Source of the DNA: Flagellimonas_B algarum
GTDB lineage: Bacteria > Bacteroidota > Bacteroidia > Flavobacteriales > Flavobacteriaceae
DNA: 64,000 bases
Direction: 5' to 3'
Assembly (NCBI RefSeq): GCF_040513375.1
Contig: NZ_JBEVTG010000004.1
Span: forward strand, 1 to 64,000
Shown: positions 34,028 through 42,751 of the stretch, piece after piece
Layout of the letters: each line of letters begins with the position of its first letter
Position numbering within the stretch: the first letter of the stretch is position 1
Made by a program: the position numbers and the translations under genes
The notes under the pieces: model-generated
Told to the model about the DNA's origin: nothing
What the model saw: the letters and a program-made list of their open reading frames with translations, nothing else
Databases searched by the model: none

Positions 34028-34669
34028 CTATGGATTCCATTGTTGCGGGGCTTGACGCCATTGCAACAGGGTTTGTAACTGTTCTTCTTTGATATAATCG
34101 GTCTTTGAGGCCCTGTCGATCAAATGCCCGTAATCACTTAGGGTATGCAAGGTAACCCCCGCCTCCGAAAAATTCGTTTCGGCCAGTTCGAACCCGTAAG
34201 AGAAAATTCCTAGCATTCCTTTGACGTTCGCAGACGCATCGCGCAAGGCTTTGACGGCGTTCAGACTACTTTTTCCGGTACTGATAAGGTCTTCGATGAC
34301 CACGACAGACTGACCGGCTTCCAACTTTCCTTCGATTTGGTTTTGACGGCCGTGCGATTTAGGTTCAGGGCGCACGTAAACAAAGGGAAGCCCCATGGCT
34401 TCTGCCACCAAAATACCGATACCGATAGCCCCGGTAGCCACCCCGGCGATGACTTCGGGTTTTCCGTGGATGTGATCAACCTGCTTTGCCATTTCCTCAC
34501 GGATGAAATTCCGGATCTGGGGGTAGGAAAGCACGATCCTGTTGTCACAATATATGGGTGATTTCCAGCCTGAAGCCCAAGTGAACGGATTTTCAGGTCT
34601 CAACTTAATTGCATTAATTTGCAGCAATAGCTCAGCTGTTTTCTCTGCGCTGTTCTTATCAAAAATCAT
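34028..34669 (-). CDS. pyrE: Orotate phosphoribosyltransferase
   Basis: Makes OMP from orotate and PRPP in pyrimidine synthesis. 213 residues from ATG 34669 (MIFDKNSAEKTAELLL); the frame stays open to 34738, but that part reads across the divergent NUDIX start. Motifs: FTWASGWKSPIYCDNR (~31-46), AGVATGAIGIGILVA (~85), and the PRPP loop VVVIEDLISTGKSS (~127-140). The NUDIX gene begins only 7 bases away on the other strand. Confidence 0.95.
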   Translation of the reverse strand: MIFDKNSAEKTAELLLQINAIKLRPENPFTWASGWKSPIYCDNRIVLSYPQIRNFIREEMAKQVDHIHGKPEVIAGVATGAIGIGILVAEAMGLPFVYVRPEPKSHGRQNQIEGKLEAGQSVVVIEDLISTGKSSLNAVKALRDASANVKGMLGIFSYGFELAETNFSEAGVTLHTLSDYGHLIDRASKTDYIKEEQLQTLLQWRQAPQQWNP

Positions 34670-34673
34670 TGGG

Positions 34674-34681
34674 CAAATGTA
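34674..34681 (-). promoter_or_regulatory. Candidate -7 box (TACATTTG) for pyrE overlapping the NUDIX start codon
   Basis: Exact TAnnTTTG on the minus strand ending 4 bases before the pyrE ATG; it contains the complement of the NUDIX ATG. If used, the pyrE mRNA would be nearly leaderless. No -33 TTG at the right spacing. Confidence 0.3.
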
Positions 34682-35288
34682 TAAAGTTTTTGTTAATGAG
34701 TCCCCGCTAATCTTAACAAACGAAAAGCCTTCGAGCAATAGTGGTCATGTTTTTTTGATGGAAGACGATGCGATAAAATACGCTATTGAGTCCTTGTCGA
34801 AGAAGCTGTTGGACCATGCGTATATCTATGATCCCGGAGACGATATCCTAGAACAATTTTCGAGTAAGATCCCTATTGTGGTAGCAGCAGGAGGCTTGGT
34901 CACCAACAAGAAAGGAAAAGTCTTGTTCATCTATCGAAACGATAAATGGGACCTTCCTAAGGGTAAGCTCGATAAAGGGGAATCCATTGAAAAGGCCGCA
35001 GTTCGTGAGGTCGAAGAGGAGACAGGTGTCAAAGACCTTGTGGTTGAGGGCTTTCTTCGAAAAACCTACCATATCTTCAAAAGAGGAGGAAAATTCCAAT
35101 TGAAACAGGTGTACTGGTTCTCCATGACCACCAACTATGAAGGCAAGTTAGTGGGGCAGCTTGATGAGGGCATTACCAAAGTTAAATGGTTGGGCCCAAA
35201 AAAAATGGCCAAGGCCTTGACCAATTCCTATTTCAATATCAAACTGTTGTTCAACGAAGCGACCATTTCGATAAAAGCCCAGCAGTAA
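34677..35288 (+). CDS. NUDIX hydrolase
   Basis: 203 residues from ATG 34677. An N-terminal ~70-residue extension precedes the NUDIX domain, whose box is complete: GKLDKGESIEKAAVREVEEETGV (given in parts: GKLDKGESIEKAAVREVEEE), with DLPKGKL leading in. Hydrolyses a nucleoside-diphosphate-linked compound; the substrate is unknown. Divergent from pyrE with a 7-base gap; the last 38 bases overlap the convergent M14 peptidase gene. Confidence 0.9.
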   Translation: MYKVFVNESPLILTNEKPSSNSGHVFLMEDDAIKYAIESLSKKLLDHAYIYDPGDDILEQFSSKIPIVVAAGGLVTNKKGKVLFIYRNDKWDLPKGKLDKGESIEKAAVREVEEETGVKDLVVEGFLRKTYHIFKRGGKFQLKQVYWFSMTTNYEGKLVGQLDEGITKVKWLGPKKMAKALTNSYFNIKLLFNEATISIKAQQ

Positions 35289-37071
35289 GATCTTTATCGA
35301 CAATGCGGTAAATGGGGTATTGCAAGTGGGCGCTTTCATAGTGCTTCGATCGTTTGAACAAGTAATCCAATTGGGCATACCAATTCGCCGCGAATTCCGG
35401 TTCAGTGGCCCGCTTTGCCGAGAATGCGGCCTGGAGTTCCGGGTCGTCTTCAAGCATGGTTGCTGCTACATCTTCGAAAACATAGGGTGAAAAGCCTTCT
35501 TTTTGTTGAAGGATCGTATCAAAGAAATTCCAGTTGAAGAACGAATCGGGTGCGTTGGGTTCCAAGGTTTCCAAAAGGTACCGCGCTCCCTCTTGATCTA
35601 AAGGAACCAAGATATCACCCGCTTCGAAGAACACCGATTTTTCATTGGTTTCAACCGTAGTGTTGTAATGCAAGTAGTGTCCTTCATAGGCCCGCGATGA
35701 CGTTCCGTAATCGGCAATGCGATACGATTGGACCCTTAGACTAGTGTCTTGTGGGATCGGGTAAAACGAAATGGCATTGGCCGATAGCCGTTCGATAATG
35801 TCCGACCATGCTTTTTTGATCACATAAGCGGCAGGTACCTCAATGGTATCCAAGGGGATTTCATAATTATCGTACCGCACGGTTTTGGTGAACGGCTTAT
35901 CGCGATCATATTTCAATCGGGGCAAACCGGTGACCTTGCTGGTCAAGGTGTCGACTTTGAAACCCTTGAATTGCAAGCTGCTGTGACGAGTGGTATCCTT
36001 TTGCCAATTCAAGTGGTATTGTGTTAAGGCAAGATTACGCTTGCGATCTTCTTCTTGGTTGCCCACGATGGTCTCATGATCTTGCTCGACGATATCCAAC
36101 ATGGTCTTCATCAATGCATACGTACCTTCGACCCTTTGCTTGTAGGGTTTGAGCATATGTGTTTCGACCATCATCCCCAAGGTGTTCCAAAGCGTGGTAT
36201 AACCAGTTGAATAGCGGGGATGATCATGAAATTGACTAAAACCCGATTCGGGAGAACGGTTGAAAACGTTTACGTAGGGGGTAATGTCCCATGCTGCCTT
36301 GGCCAATCCCGCCTCTAATTTTGGCATCAGGCTATTATGGAGGTAGGCTCCCGAGGCGCCGCCCAATTTGTTATGCTGTGTAAAAAGATGGGTCAAGGTA
36401 TATTGATAGTCCGCTCCATTGCTTACATGGTTATCGATAAAAACCGCCGGTTTGACCAAATGGAAAATCTGGGCAAAAGTTTTGGCGTTTTCCGAATCCA
36501 TTTTGATAAAATCACGATTCAAGTCATAATTCCTCGCATTGCCCCTAAACCCATATTCCAAGGGGCCGTTTTGATTTGCGCGACTTGTAGCGTTCCGATT
36601 GCGCATGCCACCGACGTTGTAGACCGGAATGGTCGCTAGGACCACATTTTCGGGGGACTCCAAGACGGCTGTGGCCAGATCCCTGAACAGCATCATGGTG
36701 GCATCGATGCCATCGCTTTCACCAGGATGGATGCCATTGTTGATCAGCAAGACGGATTTCGACTCCCTGATTTTCGAAAAGTTGAATTCCCCATCCGGAT
36801 TATAAGTCACCAAATGAAGGGGGTACCCGCTGTCGGTTTGCCCAATGGTCTGGACGTTGATTGAAGAGAACGATCTGGAAAGCGCTAGGTAAAATTCGAT
36901 AACTTCTTCATAGGTAGCGGTCTCGGTACCTTTTGAAGTCTCGAAGGTGGTGTCGAATCGAAAGGATTTGGAGGTTTCGGCCGGGTTGCATGCCCAAAAG
37001 AACAACGCAAGAAAGAGGAAACGGGAAAAATTGGAAAATGTCACTTCGGATGGCTTGATGATGAGCCCCAA
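35251..37071 (-). CDS. M14-family metallocarboxypeptidase, lipoprotein
   Basis: 606 residues. N-terminal lipobox LALFFWACNP (Cys ~28) suggests an outer-membrane or periplasmic lipoprotein. Zinc ligands of the M14 fold: NNGIHPGESDG (~101-111, HxxE) and VFIDNHVSNGADY (~201, His); substrate-binding NARNYDLNRDF (~168) is also seen. A putative catalytic Glu is in GMMVETHMLKPYK (~298). The C-terminal ~250 residues are a beta-rich extension typical of Bacteroidota members. It follows the response regulator by 17 bases and may belong to the same transcript. Confidence 0.87.
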   Translation of the reverse strand: MGLIIKPSEVTFSNFSRFLFLALFFWACNPAETSKSFRFDTTFETSKGTETATYEEVIEFYLALSRSFSSINVQTIGQTDSGYPLHLVTYNPDGEFNFSKIRESKSVLLINNGIHPGESDGIDATMMLFRDLATAVLESPENVVLATIPVYNVGGMRNRNATSRANQNGPLEYGFRGNARNYDLNRDFIKMDSENAKTFAQIFHLVKPAVFIDNHVSNGADYQYTLTHLFTQHNKLGGASGAYLHNSLMPKLEAGLAKAAWDITPYVNVFNRSPESGFSQFHDHPRYSTGYTTLWNTLGMMVETHMLKPYKQRVEGTYALMKTMLDIVEQDHETIVGNQEEDRKRNLALTQYHLNWQKDTTRHSSLQFKGFKVDTLTSKVTGLPRLKYDRDKPFTKTVRYDNYEIPLDTIEVPAAYVIKKAWSDIIERLSANAISFYPIPQDTSLRVQSYRIADYGTSSRAYEGHYLHYNTTVETNEKSVFFEAGDILVPLDQEGARYLLETLEPNAPDSFFNWNFFDTILQQKEGFSPYVFEDVAATMLEDDPELQAAFSAKRATEPEFAANWYAQLDYLFKRSKHYESAHLQYPIYRIVDKDLTAGLLSKWSLR

Positions 37072-37088
37072 AAGTATTGAATATCCCT

Positions 37089-37502
37089 TTATGATGCCAT
37101 TTCCATGCCTACCAATAAATCGTTGAGCTGCAGGTCGTAAATGGGTTTGGTGATGAAGTCGATTTGAAAACTGGCCTTATTACAGAAATATTCCCATTTT
37201 TTTCGATCACTCACGTCAATCGATGAGGTGATGATCTTGATCCTGATTTTGGTGTCGATGTTCATGGCCATGAACTTTTCGAGAAACGTCCAGCCATCCA
37301 TCACCGGCATATTGATGTCAAGAAAGATTACCGAAGGCAGAGGAATACCTTGTATACGCTGTAATTCAATGGCATCCAAGGCGTCTTTTCCGTTATGGAA
37401 TTCCTTGATGGGAATATCCATCGGTATCCGCCCGAGGATTTTCTTAAGTCCGAAAATGGTGATCAGATCGTCGTCTACTATGTAAATCGAATTAATCGTC
37501 AT
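37089..37502 (-). CDS. Stand-alone response regulator (receiver domain)
   Basis: 137 residues from ATG 37502, one CheY-like receiver: IYIVDDDLITIFG (acidic pocket ~7-9), phosphoacceptor Asp in VIFLDINMPVMDGWTF (~62), and the conserved Lys in DFITKPIYDL (~119). No output domain. Its start overlaps the end of the PAS kinase by 11 bases, so the two are very likely cognate partners, signalling by protein-protein contact. Confidence 0.9.
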   Translation of the reverse strand: MTINSIYIVDDDLITIFGLKKILGRIPMDIPIKEFHNGKDALDAIELQRIQGIPLPSVIFLDINMPVMDGWTFLEKFMAMNIDTKIRIKIITSSIDVSDRKKWEYFCNKASFQIDFITKPIYDLQLNDLLVGMEMAS

Positions 37503-39333
37503 GGAAGTATACGTTAAAGGTTGATCCCTGCTCTGGTTCGCTGCATGCCATGATGCTTCCGCCCATAGCCTCAATTTGGTTTTTCGTAATGTACAACCCG
37601 ATACCCCGGGCGTCGACATTATTGTGGAAGGTCTTATACATACCGAACAATTTCTTGCCGTATTTGTTCAAATCAATTCCCAAACCATTATCACCAATAC
37701 TGAATTGGATATGCCCGTCTTGCTTTCTGCATTCGAGACGAATTTGGGGTTGGCGGTCCGGATGTCGGTATTTCACGGCATTGGTCAAGAGGTTCAGGAT
37801 AATACTTTCCAAATAGGCCGGAACTGCCTTGATGTTCATGCTGTCGGGGATCGTATTGGTAATCTCGACTTGGTTTTTTTGAAGGAAACCTGCCAGGTTC
37901 TGTTGCACCCGGGTAATGTATTCGTTCAAGTTCAATGTTTTTTTCTCAAGGCTGACATTCGTACTGATATCAACGACTTCGTTCAGGTTTTCCAAAGTAT
38001 CCATAAGGTTATCGGAAGCGTGTAGCAGCATATCCAAAATGCGTTTTTTCTCCTTGTCGTCCTTTTCATTGACCAAAAAGTCGAGCAGCATCGAGAAATT
38101 CGCTGTATGCGATCTTAGATTATGGGAAACGATATGGGCGAAGTTGATCAGTTTTTTGTTCTGTACCGAAGTCACATTGATCAAGTCACGCAATTGATCC
38201 TCTTTTTGTTTGATATTGGTGATGTCGACACTGATTCCTATAATGCCTTTGGCCTGCCCTTCGATATTGACCAATGGAATTTTCGAGGTGAGGAAGGTGG
38301 TTGCTTCTCCGTCTTTTTTCAAACCGATGGTTTCCTTACCTATAATCGGTTTCAAGGTTTTCATGACTTGTAGGTCTTCTTCTCTAGACAATTCGGCGCA
38401 ATGGCTTTCGAATAGGTCGAAATCGGTCTTTCCGAGGACCTCTTCTTGCGTTGCCCCCAAATATTCGCATTCGGCATTATTGACCAGGGTTTTGCGCGAT
38501 TCCTTGTCTTTGACGAAGACATTCAGCGGGAGGTTGTCGATAATCGAACGCAAGAGCTGTTCACTTTCAAGGGTCTTGATGGTGGCGACCACTTCTTCGG
38601 TGATGTCTTGGATGGTTCCGATCAAACGGGTGACCTTTCCTTCTTTGTACAAGGCCTTACCCGCTGCGATAACCCAACGTTCATTGCCGTTGGCGGTAAT
38701 CAATTGCACTTTCTCAGACCAGGCCTCCCCTTTATGGATGCCATTATGCACCAACATGGCAATGGTGTTTCTATCATGACCCCGTTTATAGAAGTTGATC
38801 GCCGTTTCGACACTTGGTATGTATGAAGGAGCTACTTCATGAATGCGTTTGGTCATTTCGGACCATTCCAGTTGTTCGGTGTTCACATTGTACTCCCAAG
38901 TGCCTACTTTTGAAATTTCAGACTGGTCACGAAGTAGGTTTTCCAATTTTTCAAACTTGATCTCGTCTTCCATTTTCTTGGTCACATCCTGTACCTGTAC
39001 TATGACCCCAATGATGTTCTCCGATGCATCATACCAAGGCGAATTCGACCATTCGAACCATTTTTCGGTACCATCTTCCAACAGTTTGTTCTGCAGTCCG
39101 TATTCGGTGCTCCCTTGCAAGCATCGTTCTAGGCATTGCTGCCATGATTCGGTATTGCTATCCGGAAACAAGGAACATATGTTTTTTGCGACCACCTCAT
39201 GCAAATCATATTCAAAATAGGACAACCAGCTATTGGAAGCGGTGACCAAATCAAAATTGGTATCGATCAGTGCGATAGGTTGTGGCAATTGTTTGACCAA
39301 ATAGGTGTGGTCGTAGGTTTTGACGGTTTTCAA
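37492..39333 (-). CDS. PAS-domain sensor histidine kinase
   Basis: 613 residues starting with TTG at 39333. About three PAS/PAC domains (~10-115, ~125-250, ~260-375; e.g. VFVKDKESRKTLVNNAECEY), then the dimerisation helix with the unusual H-box FAHIVSHNLRSHTANFSMLL (~390, no ELRTP proline), and an HATPase with NLLTNAVKYRHP, IGDNGLGIDL and ARGIGLYITKNQ. No membrane helix, so a cytosolic sensor. The H-box type is seen in many Bacteroidota kinases. Overlaps the response regulator by 11 bases. Confidence 0.9.
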   Translation of the reverse strand: MKTVKTYDHTYLVKQLPQPIALIDTNFDLVTASNSWLSYFEYDLHEVVAKNICSLFPDSNTESWQQCLERCLQGSTEYGLQNKLLEDGTEKWFEWSNSPWYDASENIIGVIVQVQDVTKKMEDEIKFEKLENLLRDQSEISKVGTWEYNVNTEQLEWSEMTKRIHEVAPSYIPSVETAINFYKRGHDRNTIAMLVHNGIHKGEAWSEKVQLITANGNERWVIAAGKALYKEGKVTRLIGTIQDITEEVVATIKTLESEQLLRSIIDNLPLNVFVKDKESRKTLVNNAECEYLGATQEEVLGKTDFDLFESHCAELSREEDLQVMKTLKPIIGKETIGLKKDGEATTFLTSKIPLVNIEGQAKGIIGISVDITNIKQKEDQLRDLINVTSVQNKKLINFAHIVSHNLRSHTANFSMLLDFLVNEKDDKEKKRILDMLLHASDNLMDTLENLNEVVDISTNVSLEKKTLNLNEYITRVQQNLAGFLQKNQVEITNTIPDSMNIKAVPAYLESIILNLLTNAVKYRHPDRQPQIRLECRKQDGHIQFSIGDNGLGIDLNKYGKKLFGMYKTFHNNVDARGIGLYITKNQIEAMGGSIMACSEPEQGSTFNVYFHDD

Positions 39334-39489
39334 AATGTAGTGTTTAAGATTTGGGATCTTGACTTAATACGTAATTACTTACAATATTATAAGTATATAA
39401 CTACAAATAGAAGATAATGTTGTGTAGGGTGCGAAAGCTGTGGTGAGCCAAGTTCCGGGCGTTTGGAACCATGACATGTTGATGCCTGA
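39334..39489. other. Short AT-rich intergenic stretch upstream of the PAS kinase
   Basis: 156 bases without a gene. It is AT-rich (39360-39420) and probably holds the kinase promoter, but no exact TAnnTTTG with correct spacing is found. Confidence 0.4.
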
Positions 39490-39954
39490 TCACCGGGCTT
39501 TGTCGACAATGACCGTGTCGGGAACGAGACCGGTATAATCGCCTCCATTCCGGATAACGTCCCTAACGATGGAGGAACTGATGTAAGACTTGCCGGAAGA
39601 AGTCAATAAAAAGACCGTTTCGATTTCCGATAATTTTCGGTTGGTGTGGGCGATCGCTTTTTCGAATTCGAAATCCCCCGGATTGCGCAACCCCCTTAAG
39701 ATGAAATCCGCTTCGATCTCCTTGCAGAAGTCGACCGTCAAGCCCTCATAGGTAACCACCTTGATCTTGGGTTCGTTCGCAAAGGCCCCTGCAATGAATT
39801 GCTTTCGTTGTTCTAAGGAGAACATGTACTTTTTATCGGCGTTGATGCCAATGGCAATGACTAGTTCGTCGAACAAGGTGATGCCCCTTTTGATGATGTC
39901 GTAGTGCCCAAGGGTCAAAGGGTCGAACGATCCCGGAAATACCGCTTTTCTCAT
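39490..39954 (-). CDS. coaD: Pantetheine-phosphate adenylyltransferase
   Basis: Fourth step of coenzyme A synthesis (4'-phosphopantetheine + ATP to dephospho-CoA). 154 residues with the nucleotidyltransferase motif FPGSFDPLTLGHYDII (~6-21, T/HxGH-type) and the C-terminal ISSSIVRDVIRNGGD (~124). Follows ddl by 27 bases in the same direction. Confidence 0.96.
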   Translation of the reverse strand: MRKAVFPGSFDPLTLGHYDIIKRGITLFDELVIAIGINADKKYMFSLEQRKQFIAGAFANEPKIKVVTYEGLTVDFCKEIEADFILRGLRNPGDFEFEKAIAHTNRKLSEIETVFLLTSSGKSYISSSIVRDVIRNGGDYTGLVPDTVIVDKAR

Positions 39955-39981
39955 GGCGAATAGTTTTCTTAAAAGTACGGA

Positions 39982-40962
39982 TTATTTGATTTTCAAGGCC
40001 TCGGTAATCGAACTTTCGAAGAGCTGCGCCAAGCTGATATCGGCCTCCTTGGCTTGCTGTGGTAAGATACTTTCCTCGGTCAACCCGGGAGTGGTATTCA
40101 TTTCAAGAAGATAGGGTTCATCTTCGACAAAAATGAATTCACTTCGGGTATATCCGGTCATTTTCAAAAGCTCATATAGGTACTTGGCTACCCGCTCCAC
40201 CTTTTCCCGTTGCGCTTCGCTTATTCGGGCTGGAGTGATTTCCTTGGACTTACCCTCATACTTCGCCGCATAATCAAAAAAGTCGTTTTCGCTGACGATT
40301 TCGGTAATCGGCAGCACTTTGGTCTTGCCTTGGTAGGTGATGACGCCGACCGAAACTTCGGTACCGTCCAAAAAAGACTCGATAATGATTTCATCATCTT
40401 CATTAAAGGCATGTTCGATAGCCGCTCCCATGGCCGTTTCCTCGTACACTTTGCTGATCCCGAAGCTGCTTCCTGCTTTATTGGCCTTAACGAAACAGGG
40501 AAGCCCGACTTTATCGATGATGTGTTTGGTGTCGATGGCATCGCCTTTATTCAGGTAATACGACTCGGCACAATGGATGCCGAAGGGTTTGAGGGTACTC
40601 AAAAAATCACGCTTGTTGAACGTTAAGGCGGCTTGGTAGTGGTTACAAGAAGTCTGGACAAGACCTATAAGTTCGAAATACGCTTGCATCAGTCCGTCTT
40701 CACCCGGAGTGCCGTGTATGGCATTGAACACACAATCGAAGCGCACCTTCCTTCCATCCAAAGTGAGGCTGAAATCGTTTTTGTCAACGGGGTGTCGGGT
40801 TCCGTCTTCAGCTAGATGGTACCATCCATCCGTTTCGATAAGGATGCGAAAAGAGTTGAATTTCGTTCGGTCTAGGTGTGCGTAAACCACGTTTCCACTT
40901 TTAATGGAAATCGCGTGTTCACTGGAATACCCCCCCATGATAATGGCGATGTTTTTCTTCAT
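39982..40962 (-). CDS. ddl: D-alanine--D-alanine ligase
   Basis: ATP-grasp enzyme making D-Ala-D-Ala for peptidoglycan. 326 residues. Seen: GGYSSEHAISIKSG (~10-23), FNAIHGTPGEDGLMQAYFEL (~79), PCFVKANKAGSSFGISKV (~154), and the metal-binding YLLEMNTTPGLTEESILP (~283-300). Divergent from the PASTA gene. Confidence 0.96.
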   Translation of the reverse strand: MKKNIAIIMGGYSSEHAISIKSGNVVYAHLDRTKFNSFRILIETDGWYHLAEDGTRHPVDKNDFSLTLDGRKVRFDCVFNAIHGTPGEDGLMQAYFELIGLVQTSCNHYQAALTFNKRDFLSTLKPFGIHCAESYYLNKGDAIDTKHIIDKVGLPCFVKANKAGSSFGISKVYEETAMGAAIEHAFNEDDEIIIESFLDGTEVSVGVITYQGKTKVLPITEIVSENDFFDYAAKYEGKSKEITPARISEAQREKVERVAKYLYELLKMTGYTRSEFIFVEDEPYLLEMNTTPGLTEESILPQQAKEADISLAQLFESSITEALKIK

Positions 40963-41008
40963 TGCTCAAATATGCGTGCACCAAAGTAATTAAAAATTAC
41001 CCTTTTTC

Positions 41009-41016
41009 TATATTTG
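41009..41016 (+). promoter_or_regulatory. Candidate -7 box (TATATTTG) for PASTA-rluD operon
   Basis: Exact TAnnTTTG match 19 bases before the ATG at 41035; no TTG at -33, so moderate support only. Confidence 0.35.
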
Positions 41017-41034
41017 TTGTCAGAAGTACTTACG

Positions 41035-41625
41035 ATGCGCAATTTTGTTGATTTTTTAAAGAGTAAAACGTTTTTGATCCAATTGGGCCTGGCCTTGGTT
41101 GTAGTGTTGCTTTTCGTTTTCATCGGTTTGGGCTGGTTGAAAAGTACCACCAACCATGGGGAGTTTGTCGAGGTTCCGGATTTTTCGAAAATGTCGGTTC
41201 AGGAAATGCGTGATTTGGCGGAAGCTAGGGGCTTACGTTATGAAGTGCTTGATTCGACCAATTACAATCCCGATTTCCCGCGTTTCTCCATTTTGGAGCA
41301 AGATCCTGTTGCGGGAACCAAGGTTAAAGACAATCGAAAAATCTACTTTACGGTCAACCCTTCCGGATACAAAAAGGTCACCGTACCCGATATCGTGCAG
41401 GTAACACAGCGCAACGCGACATCGATGTTGCGTGCCGTCGGTCTTGACGTGCAACGCATAACTTATATCGATGAACTCGGTAAGGACATGGTGTATCAAA
41501 TGAAATACAAAGGCAAATACGTCAGTCCGGGCGATAAGTTGCCGAAGACCTCCAAGATCGAATTGATCTGCGGCAATGGCACCATACCCAATAGTGCGAT
41601 CATTCGTGCCCAATCCGAAGACTAA
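41035..41625 (+). CDS. PASTA-domain membrane protein
   Basis: 196 residues from ATG 41035 (a TTG at 41014 is in frame but not needed). A short cytosolic tail, one membrane helix (~14-33, LIQLGLALVVVLLFVFIGLG), and then two to three PASTA repeats (~40-190: EVPDFSKMSVQEMRDLAEAR, VPDIVQVTQRNATSML) in the periplasm. PASTA domains bind peptidoglycan or muropeptides when attached to kinases or PBPs; here no kinase or transpeptidase part is present. Divergent from ddl, and its stop overlaps the rluD start (TAATG). Confidence 0.88.
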   Translation: MRNFVDFLKSKTFLIQLGLALVVVLLFVFIGLGWLKSTTNHGEFVEVPDFSKMSVQEMRDLAEARGLRYEVLDSTNYNPDFPRFSILEQDPVAGTKVKDNRKIYFTVNPSGYKKVTVPDIVQVTQRNATSMLRAVGLDVQRITYIDELGKDMVYQMKYKGKYVSPGDKLPKTSKIELICGNGTIPNSAIIRAQSED

Positions 41626-42662
41626 TGGGTGACACCGACCCCTCCGAAATCCAACAAGACGAACTTTTCGAGCATTATCGTTTTGAAGCATCAAAAGGCC
41701 AAGAACCCCTTCGGGTCGACAAGTTTTTGATGAACTTCATCGAGAACGCCACCCGCAACAAAATCCAACAGGCCGCAAAACAAGGGCATATCTGGGTCAA
41801 CGATCAACAGGTGAAACAGAATTATAGGGTCAAGGCGGGCGATGAGGTCAAGGTTCTTTTCGAGCATCCACCTTATGAATTTTTGCTGGTGGGTGAAAAT
41901 ATTCCACTTACTATCGTTTATGAGGATGAAAGTCTATTGGTGGTCAATAAAGAAGCTGGAATGGTGGTGCATCCCGGCCATGGCAATTACGAGCATACCC
42001 TGATCAATGCCTTGGTCTATCATTTCGAGAATTTGCCCAATAACAGCTCGAACAGGCCCGGATTGGTGCACCGGATCGACAAGGATACTTCGGGCTTATT
42101 GGTGGTCGCGAAAACCGAAACGGCGATGACCCATTTAGCCCAACAATTTTTTGAAAAAACCAGCGAGCGTGAATACCTCGCTTTGGTTTGGGGAAATGTG
42201 GAAGAAGAGGAAGGCACCGTCATTGGAAATTTGGGCCGCAACCCGAAAAACAGGCTTCAAATGGTGGTTTTTCCTGAAGGAGATCAAGGAAAGGAAGCGG
42301 TTACCCATTTCAAGGTGGTCGAACGTTTTGGATATGTTACCCTGGTCTCATGCCGTCTCGAGACCGGTCGTACCCACCAGATCAGAGCGCATATGAAGTA
42401 TATCGGCCATACCCTTTTCAATGATGCCCGCTATGGGGGAGACAAGATCTTGAAAGGGACCACTTTTACCAAATACCGGCAATTCGTCGATAATACCTTC
42501 AAGGTTTTACCGCGACAGGCTTTGCACGCCAAGACCTTGGGCTTCGAACATCCCGTCAGTGGTGAGTTCATGCGTTTTGATTCCGATCTTCCCGATGATA
42601 TGCAGCAATGCTTGGTGAAATGGCGCAATTATGCCAAACACCTCGGTGACTCAACGGAATAG
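41625..42662 (+). CDS. rluD: RluA-family 23S rRNA pseudouridine synthase (RluD-like)
   Basis: Isomerises uridines in 23S rRNA to pseudouridine. 345 residues: an N-terminal S4 RNA-binding domain (~22-85, VDKFLMNFIENATRNKIQQA), then the catalytic domain with the motif VHRIDKDTSGLLVVAK (~148-163, catalytic Asp in RIDKDTSG) and LETGRTHQIRAHM (~244). RluD versus other RluA members cannot be settled by eye. Coupled to the PASTA gene. Confidence 0.92.
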   Translation: MGDTDPSEIQQDELFEHYRFEASKGQEPLRVDKFLMNFIENATRNKIQQAAKQGHIWVNDQQVKQNYRVKAGDEVKVLFEHPPYEFLLVGENIPLTIVYEDESLLVVNKEAGMVVHPGHGNYEHTLINALVYHFENLPNNSSNRPGLVHRIDKDTSGLLVVAKTETAMTHLAQQFFEKTSEREYLALVWGNVEEEEGTVIGNLGRNPKNRLQMVVFPEGDQGKEAVTHFKVVERFGYVTLVSCRLETGRTHQIRAHMKYIGHTLFNDARYGGDKILKGTTFTKYRQFVDNTFKVLPRQALHAKTLGFEHPVSGEFMRFDSDLPDDMQQCLVKWRNYAKHLGDSTE

Positions 42663-42726
42663 GTTTTGCCGATGCGCCTATTGAAAAGTCCTTGGTCCCA
42701 AAATTCCATCTTTGACCAATAGGGGT

Positions 42727-42734
42727 TATTTTTG
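42727..42734 (+). promoter_or_regulatory. Candidate -7 box (TATTTTTG) for yaaA
   Basis: Exact TAnnTTTG, 18 bases before the yaaA ATG; nearest TTG upstream is only 12 bases away, too short for the -33 element. Confidence 0.35.
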
Positions 42735-42751
42735 GGGAAATTCACGATCGC

